Assembly: GCA_030039655.1 (NCBI GenBank)
Contig: JASHVC010000177.1
Span: 1 to 10,398, forward strand
Source of the DNA: Xanthobacteraceae bacterium
Lineage (GTDB): Bacteria > Pseudomonadota > Alphaproteobacteria > Rhizobiales > Xanthobacteraceae
Length of the DNA stretch: 10,398 bases
Direction: 5' to 3'
Under the pieces are notes generated by a model that was given only the letters and a program-made list of their open reading frames with translations, was not told where the DNA came from and did not search any database. Shown piece after piece: positions 1 to 6,542 of the stretch; within the stretch, counting starts at the first letter, position 1, and the number at the start of each line of letters is the position of its first letter. The position numbers were made by a program, and so were the translations under genes.

Positions 1-2
1 GA

Positions 3-116
<114 letters not shown>

Positions 117-117
117 A

Positions 118-139
118 GGCATTGCGCTAGCGGAATGCC
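118..139. terminator. Palindrome across the hemF / permease junction, possible bidirectional terminator
   Basis: GGCATT (118-123) and AATGCC (134-139) are perfect inverted copies flanking an inner CGCTAGCG palindrome (125-132). Only one G-G position (124/133) breaks the symmetry. It begins one base after the hemF stop and contains the permease stop codon at 127-129. Its position between convergent genes fits a bidirectional transcription end. Neither side has a strong T tract: the minus strand has only TTTA next to the stem, and the + strand has none. It could therefore be a barrier hairpin or a protein site instead. Confidence 0.45.
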
Positions 140-876
140 CCATAAATCATAACGACGCCGCCTACGAGCACGACCGCATCGAGCATGGCCGTGTGCACAT
201 GGACCGGCAGCCGCTCGACGATCACCCGCGCCAGGAAGGTGGAAAAGAATCCGATCACCCCAATCAAGAACCCGATCGCCAGCACCACCGGCGTGACGAC
301 GCCCGCGAAGCCGAACACCGAAAGCTTGATGACGCCCATGACGACCGACACCATGGCGTCGGTGGCAATCACAGCCGTCCCTTCGAGTCCGGTCGCCATG
401 AGCAGCGAGAGAAGGATGACGCCAGCACCAGTGGTACCGCCGACCAAAATACCCCAGCCGGCCGCTGCCGCAGCATAGCTCCTCTCACCCAGGCGGTGGC
501 CTCGCTTTCCGAGGAAACGGCGCAGCGGCACGCTCGCGATCAACGTCAAACCGATGACCATGGCAGCGCCGCGGCCGGTGAGCAGCGTATAAAGCCAAGC
601 ACCGAGCACGCAGGTCGGCAGCGCGCAGACGAGCGCGATGAGCGCACGGCGCGAATCGAGACGGTCGCGGTAGGCGGCGATGCGTGCCGTGTTGGTAAAC
701 ATCGCCGAAAGCGCAATGATCGGTACCACCGGCTTCGCGCCGACCAGCGGCACCAGCACCAGCGGCATCAGCGCACCGGTGCCATAGCCGGCCATGCCGC
801 CGGCAACCCCCGAAAACGCCGCAAGGCCCACGATAAGCGCAATCTGCAGCAGCGATATGTCCGGGAGGAACGGCAT
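127..876 (-). CDS. TauE/SafE family sulfite/organosulfonate exporter-like membrane permease
   Basis: This encodes a 249-residue hydrophobic protein with about seven or eight predicted membrane helices. It shows the internal duplication typical of the TauE/SafE (DUF81) family: a Gly-rich first-repeat motif FSGVAGGMAGYGTGALMPLV (residues 21-40) and a matching second-repeat motif GILVGGTTGAGVILLSLLMA (142-161). Family members move sulfite, sulfonates or other small anions across the inner membrane; the substrate here is unknown. I chose ATG at 874-876 because the protein then begins just before the first membrane helix. The frame stays open far upstream, but that extension is antisense to the neighbouring dehydrogenase gene. 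No strong Shine-Dalgarno sequence is visible. The gene diverges from the dehydrogenase/FAH pair, so a functional link is possible but unproven. Confidence 0.85.
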   Translation of the reverse strand: MPFLPDISLLQIALIVGLAAFSGVAGGMAGYGTGALMPLVLVPLVGAKPVVPIIALSAMFTNTARIAAYRDRLDSRRALIALVCALPTCVLGAWLYTLLTGRGAAMVIGLTLIASVPLRRFLGKRGHRLGERSYAAAAAGWGILVGGTTGAGVILLSLLMATGLEGTAVIATDAMVSVVMGVIKLSVFGFAGVVTPVVLAIGFLIGVIGFFSTFLARVIVERLPVHVHTAMLDAVVLVGGVVMIYGAFR

Positions 877-994
877 ATTCGTGGAGGCTTTTGCCGGATT
901 CGGCCGTTGACTTGAGGCTGTGCAGTTACGAGAAGAGGACATACAGGCGCGGCGGCTTGCTGTCGCGCCAAAGAATATGCGGGAGCTTTTAGGG
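877..994. promoter_or_regulatory. Divergent intergenic region between permease and SDR genes
   Basis: These 118 bases separate two divergently transcribed genes and must hold the promoters of both. I looked for sigma70-like -35/-10 pairs on the + strand and found only poorly spaced partial matches, such as TTGACT at 907-912 without a usable -10. Nothing stronger can be supported. A GGGAG at 981-985 serves as the ribosome-binding site of the SDR gene and decides its ATG at 995 over the alternative in-frame ATG at 977. Confidence 0.4.
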
Positions 995-1774
995 ATGGAC
1001 CTCGGAATTGCCGGACGCAAGGCCATCGTCTGCGCGTCGAGCCGCGGCTTGGGCCGTGCCTGCGCCCATCGGCTGGCAGAGGCCGGCTGCGAGGTGGTGA
1101 TCAACGGCCTCGACAAAGAGCGGCTGGCGGTGACGGCCGAGCAACTGAAGAAAGCGACAGGCGCCAAGATCACCGCGGTGGCCGCGGATGTTGCTTCGCC
1201 TGAAGGCCAAAAGGCGCTGTTCGCCGCCTGTCCCGAGCCTGACATCCTTGTGAACAACAATGCCGGTCCGCCGTTCCGCGACTTCCGCGAGCTCGACCGG
1301 CAAAAGATGATCGACGGTGTCATCGCCAACATGATTACAGCCGTGGAGTTGGTGCAAAAGGCGATCGATCCGATGGTCGCCAAGAAATTCGGCCGCATCG
1401 TCAACATCACGTCCGGCTCCGTGAAGATGCCACTGTTCGGCCTCGACTTGTCATCGGGCGCGCGCGCCGGGCTGACCGCATTCCTTGCCGGCGTCGCTCG
1501 CTCCGTCGCCGCCTCCAACGTCACCATCAATTTCATGCTGCCGGGGATATTCGATACCGACCGGTTCCGTTCCAACGTCGTGTCGACGGCGAAGAAGCGC
1601 GGCACCAGTTACGACGACGCTTTGGCCATGAATATCGAATCTGTTCCAGCCAAGCGCCTTGGTACCGCGGACGAATTTGGCGCGACCTGCGCGTTCCTTT
1701 GCTCGGCGCAGGCCAGCTACATCACCGGCCAGAACATTCTCATCGATGGGGGGCGATTCCCCGGCGCGTTCTAA
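995..1774 (+). CDS. Atypical short-chain dehydrogenase/reductase lacking the YxxxK motif
   Basis: This encodes a 259-residue protein with the SDR Rossmann fold. It has a modified Gly-rich nucleotide loop CASSRGLG (residues 13-20, Ala for the first Gly), an NNAG motif (88-91), the structural Asn at about 112, the NITSGS strand with the candidate catalytic Ser at 140, and the C-terminal YITGQNILIDGG signature (242-253). Where the catalytic Tyr-x-x-x-Lys should be, 13 residues after Ser140, the sequence reads S153-S-G-A-R157. Both key residues are therefore replaced. From memory, a subgroup of SDR proteins annotated as oxidoreductases shares this LSxxxRAG form. The protein probably still binds NAD(P), but its reaction is uncertain. 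Start: ATG at 995 follows GGGAG with good spacing. The FAH-family gene follows after 39 bases, probably in one operon. Confidence 0.88.
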   Translation: MDLGIAGRKAIVCASSRGLGRACAHRLAEAGCEVVINGLDKERLAVTAEQLKKATGAKITAVAADVASPEGQKALFAACPEPDILVNNNAGPPFRDFRELDRQKMIDGVIANMITAVELVQKAIDPMVAKKFGRIVNITSGSVKMPLFGLDLSSGARAGLTAFLAGVARSVAASNVTINFMLPGIFDTDRFRSNVVSTAKKRGTSYDDALAMNIESVPAKRLGTADEFGATCAFLCSAQASYITGQNILIDGGRFPGAF

Positions 1775-1813
1775 GTATCACTTCACGAAATCACCGACCT
1801 AGGGAGACATCTG

Positions 1814-2665
1814 ATGAAACTCGTCCGCTACGGCGCACCGGGCCGCGAAAAGCCGGGGATGATCGACGCCAAGGGTGGCGTTCGCGATCTTTCCAAGATC
1901 GTGCCTGATATCGCGGGCGACGTACTGTCGCCCAAAGGCCTCGCCAAACTGCGCAAGCTCAATCCCGACAAGTTGCCCTTAGTGAAGGGCAAGCCGCGCA
2001 TCGGCCCCTGCGTTGCCAAGACCGGCAATTTCATCGCCATCGGCCTCAACTATTCCGACCATGCGGCCGAGGCGGGCATGCCGATACCGAAAGAACCGAT
2101 CATCTTCAACAAGGCGGTGTCCTGCATCTGCGGTCCCAACGACGACACCATGATTCCCAAGGGCTCGAGCAAGCTCGACTGGGAGATTGAGCTTGGCATC
2201 GTCATCGGCAGCCGCGCGCGATATTTGTCCAAAGACAAGGCGCTCGATGTAGTCGCCGGCTACTGCCTTGCCAACGACGTATCGGAGCGCGTCTTTCAGA
2301 TTGAGCGTGCCGGCCAATGGACCAAGGGGAAGGGCTGCGAGACTTTCGGTCCGCTCGGGCCGTGGCTCGTCACGAAGGACGAGATCAAGAACCCGCAAAC
2401 CCTCGACATGTGGCTCGACGTTAACGGCGAGAAGCGGCAGCGCGGCAACACCTCGACCATGATCTTCGACTGCCGCCACATCGTGTGGTGTTGCTCGCAA
2501 TATTTCCTCATGGAGCCAGGCGACGTGATCATCACCGGTACGCCGCCCGGCGTCGGGCTCGGCATGAAGCCCGAACCGAAATTCCTCAAAGCCGGCGACG
2601 TGGTCACGCTCGGCATCGACGGCCTGGGCGAGCAGCGGCAGAAGGTGGTGAAGTTCAAGGCTTGA
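1814..2665 (+). CDS. Fumarylacetoacetate hydrolase (FAH) family protein
   Basis: This encodes a 283-residue enzyme of the FAH superfamily, divalent-metal enzymes that hydrolyse, decarboxylate or isomerise acylpyruvate-like and related diketo acids. Visible signatures are GLNYSDHAAEAG (residues 77-88), the metal-binding DWEIELGIVIG with E124 and E126, the third ligand D155 in ANDVSER, a Lys-rich active-site loop TKGKGCETFGPLGPW (170-184) and TGTPPGVG (241-248). The N-terminal 60 residues form the small lead domain seen in bacterial members. The closest named types are 2,4-diketo-3-deoxy-sugar-acid hydrolases, ureidoglycolate lyases and homoprotocatechuate-pathway enzymes; the sequence alone does not separate them. 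ATG at 1814 follows AGGGAG at 1801-1806. The gene lies 39 bases after the SDR gene, so the two probably act in one catabolic pathway (inference). Confidence 0.92.
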   Translation: MKLVRYGAPGREKPGMIDAKGGVRDLSKIVPDIAGDVLSPKGLAKLRKLNPDKLPLVKGKPRIGPCVAKTGNFIAIGLNYSDHAAEAGMPIPKEPIIFNKAVSCICGPNDDTMIPKGSSKLDWEIELGIVIGSRARYLSKDKALDVVAGYCLANDVSERVFQIERAGQWTKGKGCETFGPLGPWLVTKDEIKNPQTLDMWLDVNGEKRQRGNTSTMIFDCRHIVWCCSQYFLMEPGDVIITGTPPGVGLGMKPEPKFLKAGDVVTLGIDGLGEQRQKVVKFKA

Positions 2666-2689
2666 GGATGGTTTTTGCTCGTATGGGCC

Positions 2690-3010
2690 CTAACCGCCTA
2701 CAAGGGTAACGACACCCGGCTCAGCGGCATCAAGAGCCGAAAGGAGATTCGGAACCAGCGGCAGGAGTTCACTGAGCCGGTTAGTTCGTGCGCGCAGAAC
2801 GATCACCGCGATAGGCAGTGCTGTCACATTCTGCTGGAACGACAAATTTCCATCAACTGTGATGAACACGTCGAAGCGCTCAGACGCCAAGGCGAGAAGT
2901 TCGCCGTTTTTAACGCCAGTCCATCCCACCTGATGAACACTCCGGACATCATGACCGCGAATAGCTCGAGATAGTCGCCAGTCAACGCATTCGTCGAGAA
3001 GTATCCTCAC
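2690..3010 (-). CDS. DUF5615 family PIN-like toxin of a toxin-antitoxin pair
   Basis: This encodes a 106-residue protein that begins at a GTG codon with (V/M)RILLDECVDWRLSRA. It matches the DUF5615 / COG4634 PIN-like family, predicted ribonucleases acting as toxins. Candidate metal-binding acidic residues are D6 (LLDE), E37 in the NGELLALA helix and D53 in VFITVDGNLSF. The C-terminal half (RARTNRLSELLPLVPNLL) matches the usual end of the family. GTG overlaps the stop of the upstream DUF433 gene as GTGA, so translation is probably coupled to the antitoxin. It converges on the FAH gene with a 24-base gap. Base composition is lower in GC than the flanking catabolic genes (29 of 60 bases in 2821-2880). 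The toxin role rests on family and gene order, not on direct evidence. Confidence 0.85.
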   Translation of the reverse strand: MRILLDECVDWRLSRAIRGHDVRSVHQVGWTGVKNGELLALASERFDVFITVDGNLSFQQNVTALPIAVIVLRARTNRLSELLPLVPNLLSALDAAEPGVVTLVGG

Positions 3011-3219
3011 GAAACCGATTCGACCAATTTGTCCTTGGCCTCTTCGAGGAAGGCGATCACCTGTTCCCGAGTGACCGAGGGAAACCCTTCAAGGAACTGG
3101 TCGATCGAATCGCCAGCCTCCAGACATTCAATAAACGTCAGTATGGGCACGCGCGTACCGGAAAATACCGGCGTGCCCCCCATGATTTCAGGATCGCGGC
3201 TGACGACTGAGCGCTTCAT
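3007..3219 (-). CDS. DUF433 family antitoxin
   Basis: This encodes a 70-residue protein with the DUF433 (COG2442) signature: DPEIMGGTPVFSGTRVPI at residues 9-26, then a helix-turn-helix-like C-terminal half (FPSVTREQVIAFLEEAKDK). DUF433 proteins are DNA-binding antitoxins usually encoded directly upstream of DUF5615 PIN-like toxins, as here. It would neutralise the toxin by binding it and probably represses its own promoter (family inference). ATG at 3217-3219 has no Shine-Dalgarno sequence. An extended -10 element ends six bases upstream, suggesting a leaderless message. The 4-base GTGA overlap with the toxin gene is typical of a two-gene toxin-antitoxin operon. Confidence 0.88.
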   Translation of the reverse strand: MKRSVVSRDPEIMGGTPVFSGTRVPILTFIECLEAGDSIDQFLEGFPSVTREQVIAFLEEAKDKLVESVS

Positions 3220-3225
3220 AGTCCA

Positions 3226-3234
3226 AATATAGCA
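3226..3234 (-). promoter_or_regulatory. Extended -10 promoter element of the toxin-antitoxin operon
   Basis: Read on the minus strand, the 45-base gap upstream of the antitoxin contains TGCTATATT, an extended -10 (TGn plus five of six matches to TATAAT). A start six or seven bases downstream would fall on or next to the A of the antitoxin ATG, giving a leaderless transcript. The -35 position (3249-3254) reads TTACGG, a poor match, as is common when the -10 is extended. The stop codon of the upstream 400-residue gene lies at 3265-3267, just before this element. Confidence 0.45.
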
Positions 3235-3264
3235 GTCGCGAGCATGTTCCGTAACCCGGAAGCG

Positions 3265-4467
3265 TTAGTTGGGAAACACGGCGGCCAGATCCTTGGCCCC
3301 TTGTTTCCTGGTCTCTGCGTCCATCACCGCGTTGGTCGCGCCAATCAGCGTCGCCACCACGTTGTTTCTTTGCGCGACCGGGTTGTGGCTGTAGCCGCTG
3401 CGCTGAAAGAAATTCGACGTGGGGACCTGACCGCGCCAATCGTCCGGCATCAAAACCATGTCGAAACCATTCCCGTCGCCTGTCAGATTCATCATCTCAA
3501 GCTCGGCCGCCGTCAGCGGGCGCCCGTAACCCTTCTTACGCGCGAACACGATGGAATCGAGCAGCTTTTGCGTCTGCAGCAACGGGCCTACGTTGAGATC
3601 GAGATTCATCGCGTGAATGGCCAGACCTTTGGGCGTGTTGCCCAGAACTTCATGCTGACCCCAATCGTCGGGCACGGTGCGAGCAAACGCGATCATCGCC
3701 CGCACCACCGCGATTGTTCTTTCCAACGCCGGTTTTTGTCCTTCCGGCAGTCCCCTCGCCTCTTCTTCCAGAATGGCGAGGAATTTGCCGCCTGACTCCG
3801 CCATCAGCTCGACGCTGTTGGTGCTGAGCAGCTGATTGTAGCCAAGCGCGGTCGTGATCGCCCGTGCGCCAGGCTTGTTGTATTCGAGCCCGGCCTGCAC
3901 GTCGTAGCCGCCGTTGCCACTGGCCTCGAAGCCGTAGATGCGCACGGCCTGCTCTTTGGTAAGGCCCGCCGCGGCAGCGACCCGCGCATAGGCGCGCTTG
4001 AACTCGATTTCGCTTTGCACCCGCCGCGGCGCAAATTTGTATTCCTGCACTGCGGCGTTGAGAAAATCGGCGACCATCGGCACGGGCGGCGGAGGCGGCG
4101 CTTCTTCCTTGGACGCCGAGGGATCGATCGGCTTCGGCGGCCCGGTGTAAACCGGCGGCTGGGTCAGCACGTAGTCGTCGATGACCAGAGATTCGTTGCG
4201 CGCCCGCTTGGCAAAGCGCGTCTTCCGTTTATCGGCGATTGCGGACCAGTAGGCGGACGCGGCAGCCATATAGGCGCCGTGGACCTCGTTATATTTTTCC
4301 AACGCGCGGCGATATTCGGCCATCGCCGCCGCGGAGACCGCAACCTTAGCGGACTGAGCAACAAGTTCGGCACCGGCTTCGGAGCTGTCGGCTCGGCCAC
4401 AAGCGGCTGCCAACGCGACCATCATCCAGACCCCCAAAGCGACAAGGCGCACATTGCTCAAGTGCAT
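3265..4467 (-). CDS. Exported protein of unknown function, faintly lysozyme-like
   Basis: This encodes a 400-residue protein with an N-terminal hydrophobic signal (about residues 5-22) ending LAAAC-G. That could be a signal peptidase I site or a non-canonical lipobox with Cys23. Next come an Ala-rich helical segment (31-90), a proline-rich linker (104-130) and a globular C-terminal region. The part around E181 (YGFEASGNGGYD, 178-189), followed by ALGYNQLLS (207-215), recalls the catalytic-Glu and Gly-x-x-Gln arrangement of lysozyme-like transglycosylases. The spacing of 28 residues is loose and I cannot assign a family. The most polar stretch is near the C-terminus (PDDWRGQVPTSNFFQRSGYS). A role on peptidoglycan in the periplasm is a guess. 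ATG at 4465-4467 is the only start that keeps the signal peptide; no ribosome-binding site is evident. Confidence 0.75.
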   Translation of the reverse strand: MHLSNVRLVALGVWMMVALAAACGRADSSEAGAELVAQSAKVAVSAAAMAEYRRALEKYNEVHGAYMAAASAYWSAIADKRKTRFAKRARNESLVIDDYVLTQPPVYTGPPKPIDPSASKEEAPPPPPVPMVADFLNAAVQEYKFAPRRVQSEIEFKRAYARVAAAAGLTKEQAVRIYGFEASGNGGYDVQAGLEYNKPGARAITTALGYNQLLSTNSVELMAESGGKFLAILEEEARGLPEGQKPALERTIAVVRAMIAFARTVPDDWGQHEVLGNTPKGLAIHAMNLDLNVGPLLQTQKLLDSIVFARKKGYGRPLTAAELEMMNLTGDGNGFDMVLMPDDWRGQVPTSNFFQRSGYSHNPVAQRNNVVATLIGATNAVMDAETRKQGAKDLAAVFPN

Positions 4468-4615
4468 TGCGGGCGCGGGTTTTCAGCTAGTTGCAGAAGA
4501 GCTAAACTGCATCGGGGCGATAGTCCGGCAGCCAGTTCGCGATTTGAGAGGTGACGTTAGCATTTCTTAGTGCTTAGCCCTAGCTTGGCAGCCCCGGGGC
4601 AATTCCGCAATCGAT
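4468..4615. other. Intergenic region upstream of the exported protein
   Basis: These 148 bases lie between the stop of the membrane-protein gene and the start of the exported-protein gene, both on the minus strand. They contain a perfect ten-base GC palindrome (4591-4600, GCCCCGGGGC) about 15 bases past the membrane-protein stop, and short CTTAG repeats (4566-4576). The palindrome has no loop and no T run, so I do not call it a terminator. No convincing promoter pair for the exported-protein gene is visible. Confidence 0.4.
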
Positions 4616-5296
4616 CTAAAGAGTTCTCTGTATTGAACCAGAGTAGAAGTTTTCCATTTTCCAGGGCAACGCTGCCTGAAAGGTGAGCATTCTCATTGTA
4701 TCACGCCAAGCCAAAATTGCGGAAATGGAAAACATTATGGCTAAAACGACAACGACCCCGTACCACCAACACATCGAGATGCCCAGGCACCCACCAAGAA
4801 GGAGCGATACAGCAAAGGCAGTCACAGAGGTAGCGCTGATAGAAAAAGCGTTCCAGCGGCGAACTATCCAATTGTGAATTCCATCGTTGAGCGTTCGTAG
4901 GACGCCGTGATCGAACGCCACTGTAATATAGAGCTCATCAGCTCGATTGCGCCCGGGTCCATCGAAGAGCCTTAGCGTCCTCCGAAGGGTGGTCAATGTG
5001 TCCTCAGTTAATCCTGCTTCGTGCTGTCTAGGGCCACCTGTGAATACCGAAACGGCTAGAAACGAGAGTCGAAGCAACACATAGGTCATTGTTCCAATAA
5101 CAAATCCCGCAGCAAAAACCACTATTCCGCCGCTAACCAGGATTGTTATTGCCCCTGTTATTGATTCCTTAGGCAATCCCCGAATCGCGTTCCAAACAAC
5201 TGGGCGCCACCCTGCATCGAGCAACATCCCCGCGGCCAAAGATGCCAATAGCAGAAGTGGCGCTACAAAGAATCGAATTCTCCTGACTTCGTCCAT
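4616..5296 (-). CDS. Unrecognised four-helix membrane protein in low-GC DNA
   Basis: I do not recognise this 226-residue protein. It has hydrophobic segments at about residues 8-27, 47-84 (one long or two short helices), 150-170 and 176-197. Between them is a soluble loop of roughly 65 residues (86-149) rich in charged residues, including TEDTLTTLRRTLRLFDG and LNDGIHNWIVRRWNAF. There is no signal peptide motif and no catalytic signature I can name. Start: ATG at 5294-5296 puts a short basic tail before helix 1. An in-frame TTG at 5339-5341 would add 15 residues; neither has a well-placed Shine-Dalgarno sequence. Base composition is clearly lower than the neighbours (25 of 60 GC at 4681-4740, 29 of 60 at 5101-5160), suggesting recent acquisition or weak codon selection. 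Confidence 0.7.
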   Translation of the reverse strand: MDEVRRIRFFVAPLLLLASLAAGMLLDAGWRPVVWNAIRGLPKESITGAITILVSGGIVVFAAGFVIGTMTYVLLRLSFLAVSVFTGGPRQHEAGLTEDTLTTLRRTLRLFDGPGRNRADELYITVAFDHGVLRTLNDGIHNWIVRRWNAFSISATSVTAFAVSLLLGGCLGISMCWWYGVVVVLAIMFSISAILAWRDTMRMLTFQAALPWKMENFYSGSIQRTL

Positions 5297-5413
5297 TGTT
5301 GCGCTGCTTGTTTTTCTGCAGCCCTCCGACCTTTGCTCCAACTGGCATTTGGCGACGCCGAAAGTCTGCCAGACGCTGCTTTTTTACACTTCGCTGGAAG
5401 CAAACTTATCACA

Positions 5414-6493
5414 TCACCCTTCCCTTGCCTCCAGCACCGCCTGCAGCGAGATGCGCGACCAGGCCGAGACTTTGTCGCAGAAGGCAACGTAGGAATCGTG
5501 AACCTTGCGGGCAGCGGCGCTCTTGCCGGCGAGTTCCCCGAGCACCTCGCTCGCCTGCCCGCGCGCCGCGGCGATCAAGTTCGGCGGGAACGTGCGCAGC
5601 TGCACGTTGTCGCGGCTTTTAAGCGCGGCCAGCGCCTCGATGTTGAGCCGCTCCATTTCGGCGAGCGCGTAGGAGGCTTCCGCCGCGCACGCGTTGCTCA
5701 CGATGGCCCGCGTCTCGTCGTCGAGAGTCTGCCAAGTTTTCAGCGCGACAATGCACTCGCCGGTGCCGTTCGGCTTATTGAAGCCGGGGCCGTAATAGAA
5801 CGGCGCGAAGCGAAAGAGCCCAAGCGCGATGTCGGAGCCCGGTCCGACAAACTCGGCCGCGTCGAGTACGCCGGACTGCAGCGCCACGAGAATTTCGCCA
5901 GGCGCGGTGGTCTGCGGAATGGCGCCGAGCCGGCGATAGATCTCGCCGCCGAGGCCGAGCGAGCGGATTTTCAAGCCGCGCACGTCGTCGCGGCCTTTGA
6001 TCTCGTGACGAAACCAGCCGCCCATGCACACGCCGGTATTGCCGCCCATGAACGGTTTGACGCCGAACGGCGCGTAGATCTCATCCCACAGCGCCTGTCC
6101 GCCGCCCGCATCGACCCAGGCGACGTGCTCGTTCGGCGTGAGACCGAACGGCACCGTGGTGAAGAAGGCCGACGCCGGTTCTTTGCCTTGCCAGTAGAAG
6201 GCAGCGGTATGGCCCATCTCGGCGACGCCGGAGCCGACCGCATCGAGAACTTCGAAGGCCGGGACGATTTCGCCCGCAGCCGAAACTGTGATCTCGATGC
6301 GGCCGCCGGAAAGCCGGCCGATACGTTCGGCAATGCGCTCCGCGGACATGCCGGGACCCGGCAGACGTTTCGGCCACGACGTAACCATGCGCCAGCGCCG
6401 CTTGTCGCTTTGCGCCAAGGCGGGCGCGGTGACGGCACCGGCGATTCCCGCAGCGCCCGCGCGCGCAAGATTGCGTCGTGTGATCGTGATCAT
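5414..6493 (-). CDS. TRAP transporter substrate-binding protein, TakP/DctP-like
   Basis: This encodes a 359-residue periplasmic binding protein. The N-terminus ITRRNLARAG, a hydrophobic stretch and APALAQ form a Tat-type signal peptide with likely cleavage after Ala27. The mature part follows the TakP/FcbT1 (COG4663) pattern for 2-oxo-acid or mannitol/chloroaromatic TRAP systems: SAAGEIVPAFEVLDAV (71-86), GGNTGVCMGGWFRHEI (150-165), GLKIRSLGLGGE with the ligand-binding Arg177 (173-184), and LDAAEFVGP (210-218). TRAP proteins deliver carboxylates to a DctQM permease driven by a sodium gradient. No DctQ or DctM gene is in the window, so it is an orphan here. The Gln I remember as binding Na+ in TakP is Cys156, and its Trp is Phe215. 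GGAG lies about ten bases upstream of the ATG. The LysR gene ends 49 bases upstream, so they may be co-transcribed. Confidence 0.92.
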   Translation of the reverse strand: MITITRRNLARAGAAGIAGAVTAPALAQSDKRRWRMVTSWPKRLPGPGMSAERIAERIGRLSGGRIEITVSAAGEIVPAFEVLDAVGSGVAEMGHTAAFYWQGKEPASAFFTTVPFGLTPNEHVAWVDAGGGQALWDEIYAPFGVKPFMGGNTGVCMGGWFRHEIKGRDDVRGLKIRSLGLGGEIYRRLGAIPQTTAPGEILVALQSGVLDAAEFVGPGSDIALGLFRFAPFYYGPGFNKPNGTGECIVALKTWQTLDDETRAIVSNACAAEASYALAEMERLNIEALAALKSRDNVQLRTFPPNLIAAARGQASEVLGELAGKSAAARKVHDSYVAFCDKVSAWSRISLQAVLEAREG

Positions 6494-6542
6494 CTTTGGT
6501 CCGTCTCCGAACTAAATCTTTGCACCAAATCCCAGCGACAAA

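Noticed and set aside
877..1605. Upstream extension of the permease frame that would give a 492-residue protein.
   Set aside because: It runs antisense through the SDR gene, has no domain sense, and the hydrophobic protein begins naturally at ATG 874-876.
4015..4554. A + strand frame opposite the exported-protein gene.
   Set aside because: It has basic low-complexity composition, no start signal and full overlap with a signal-peptide-bearing gene.
4591..4600. GC palindrome as a terminator of the membrane-protein gene.
   Set aside because: It has no loop, no extended stem and no T run on the minus strand.
5297..5341. TTG start 15 codons upstream for the membrane protein.
   Set aside because: It is possible but has no better ribosome-binding site than ATG 5296, and the added residues are polar with no function visible. 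It is kept only as an alternative.
6495..6529. Inverted repeat TTTGGT-N23-ACCAAA in the leader of the TRAP gene.
   Set aside because: Six-base arms with a 23-base loop are expected by chance, and there is no other sign of a riboswitch or attenuator.
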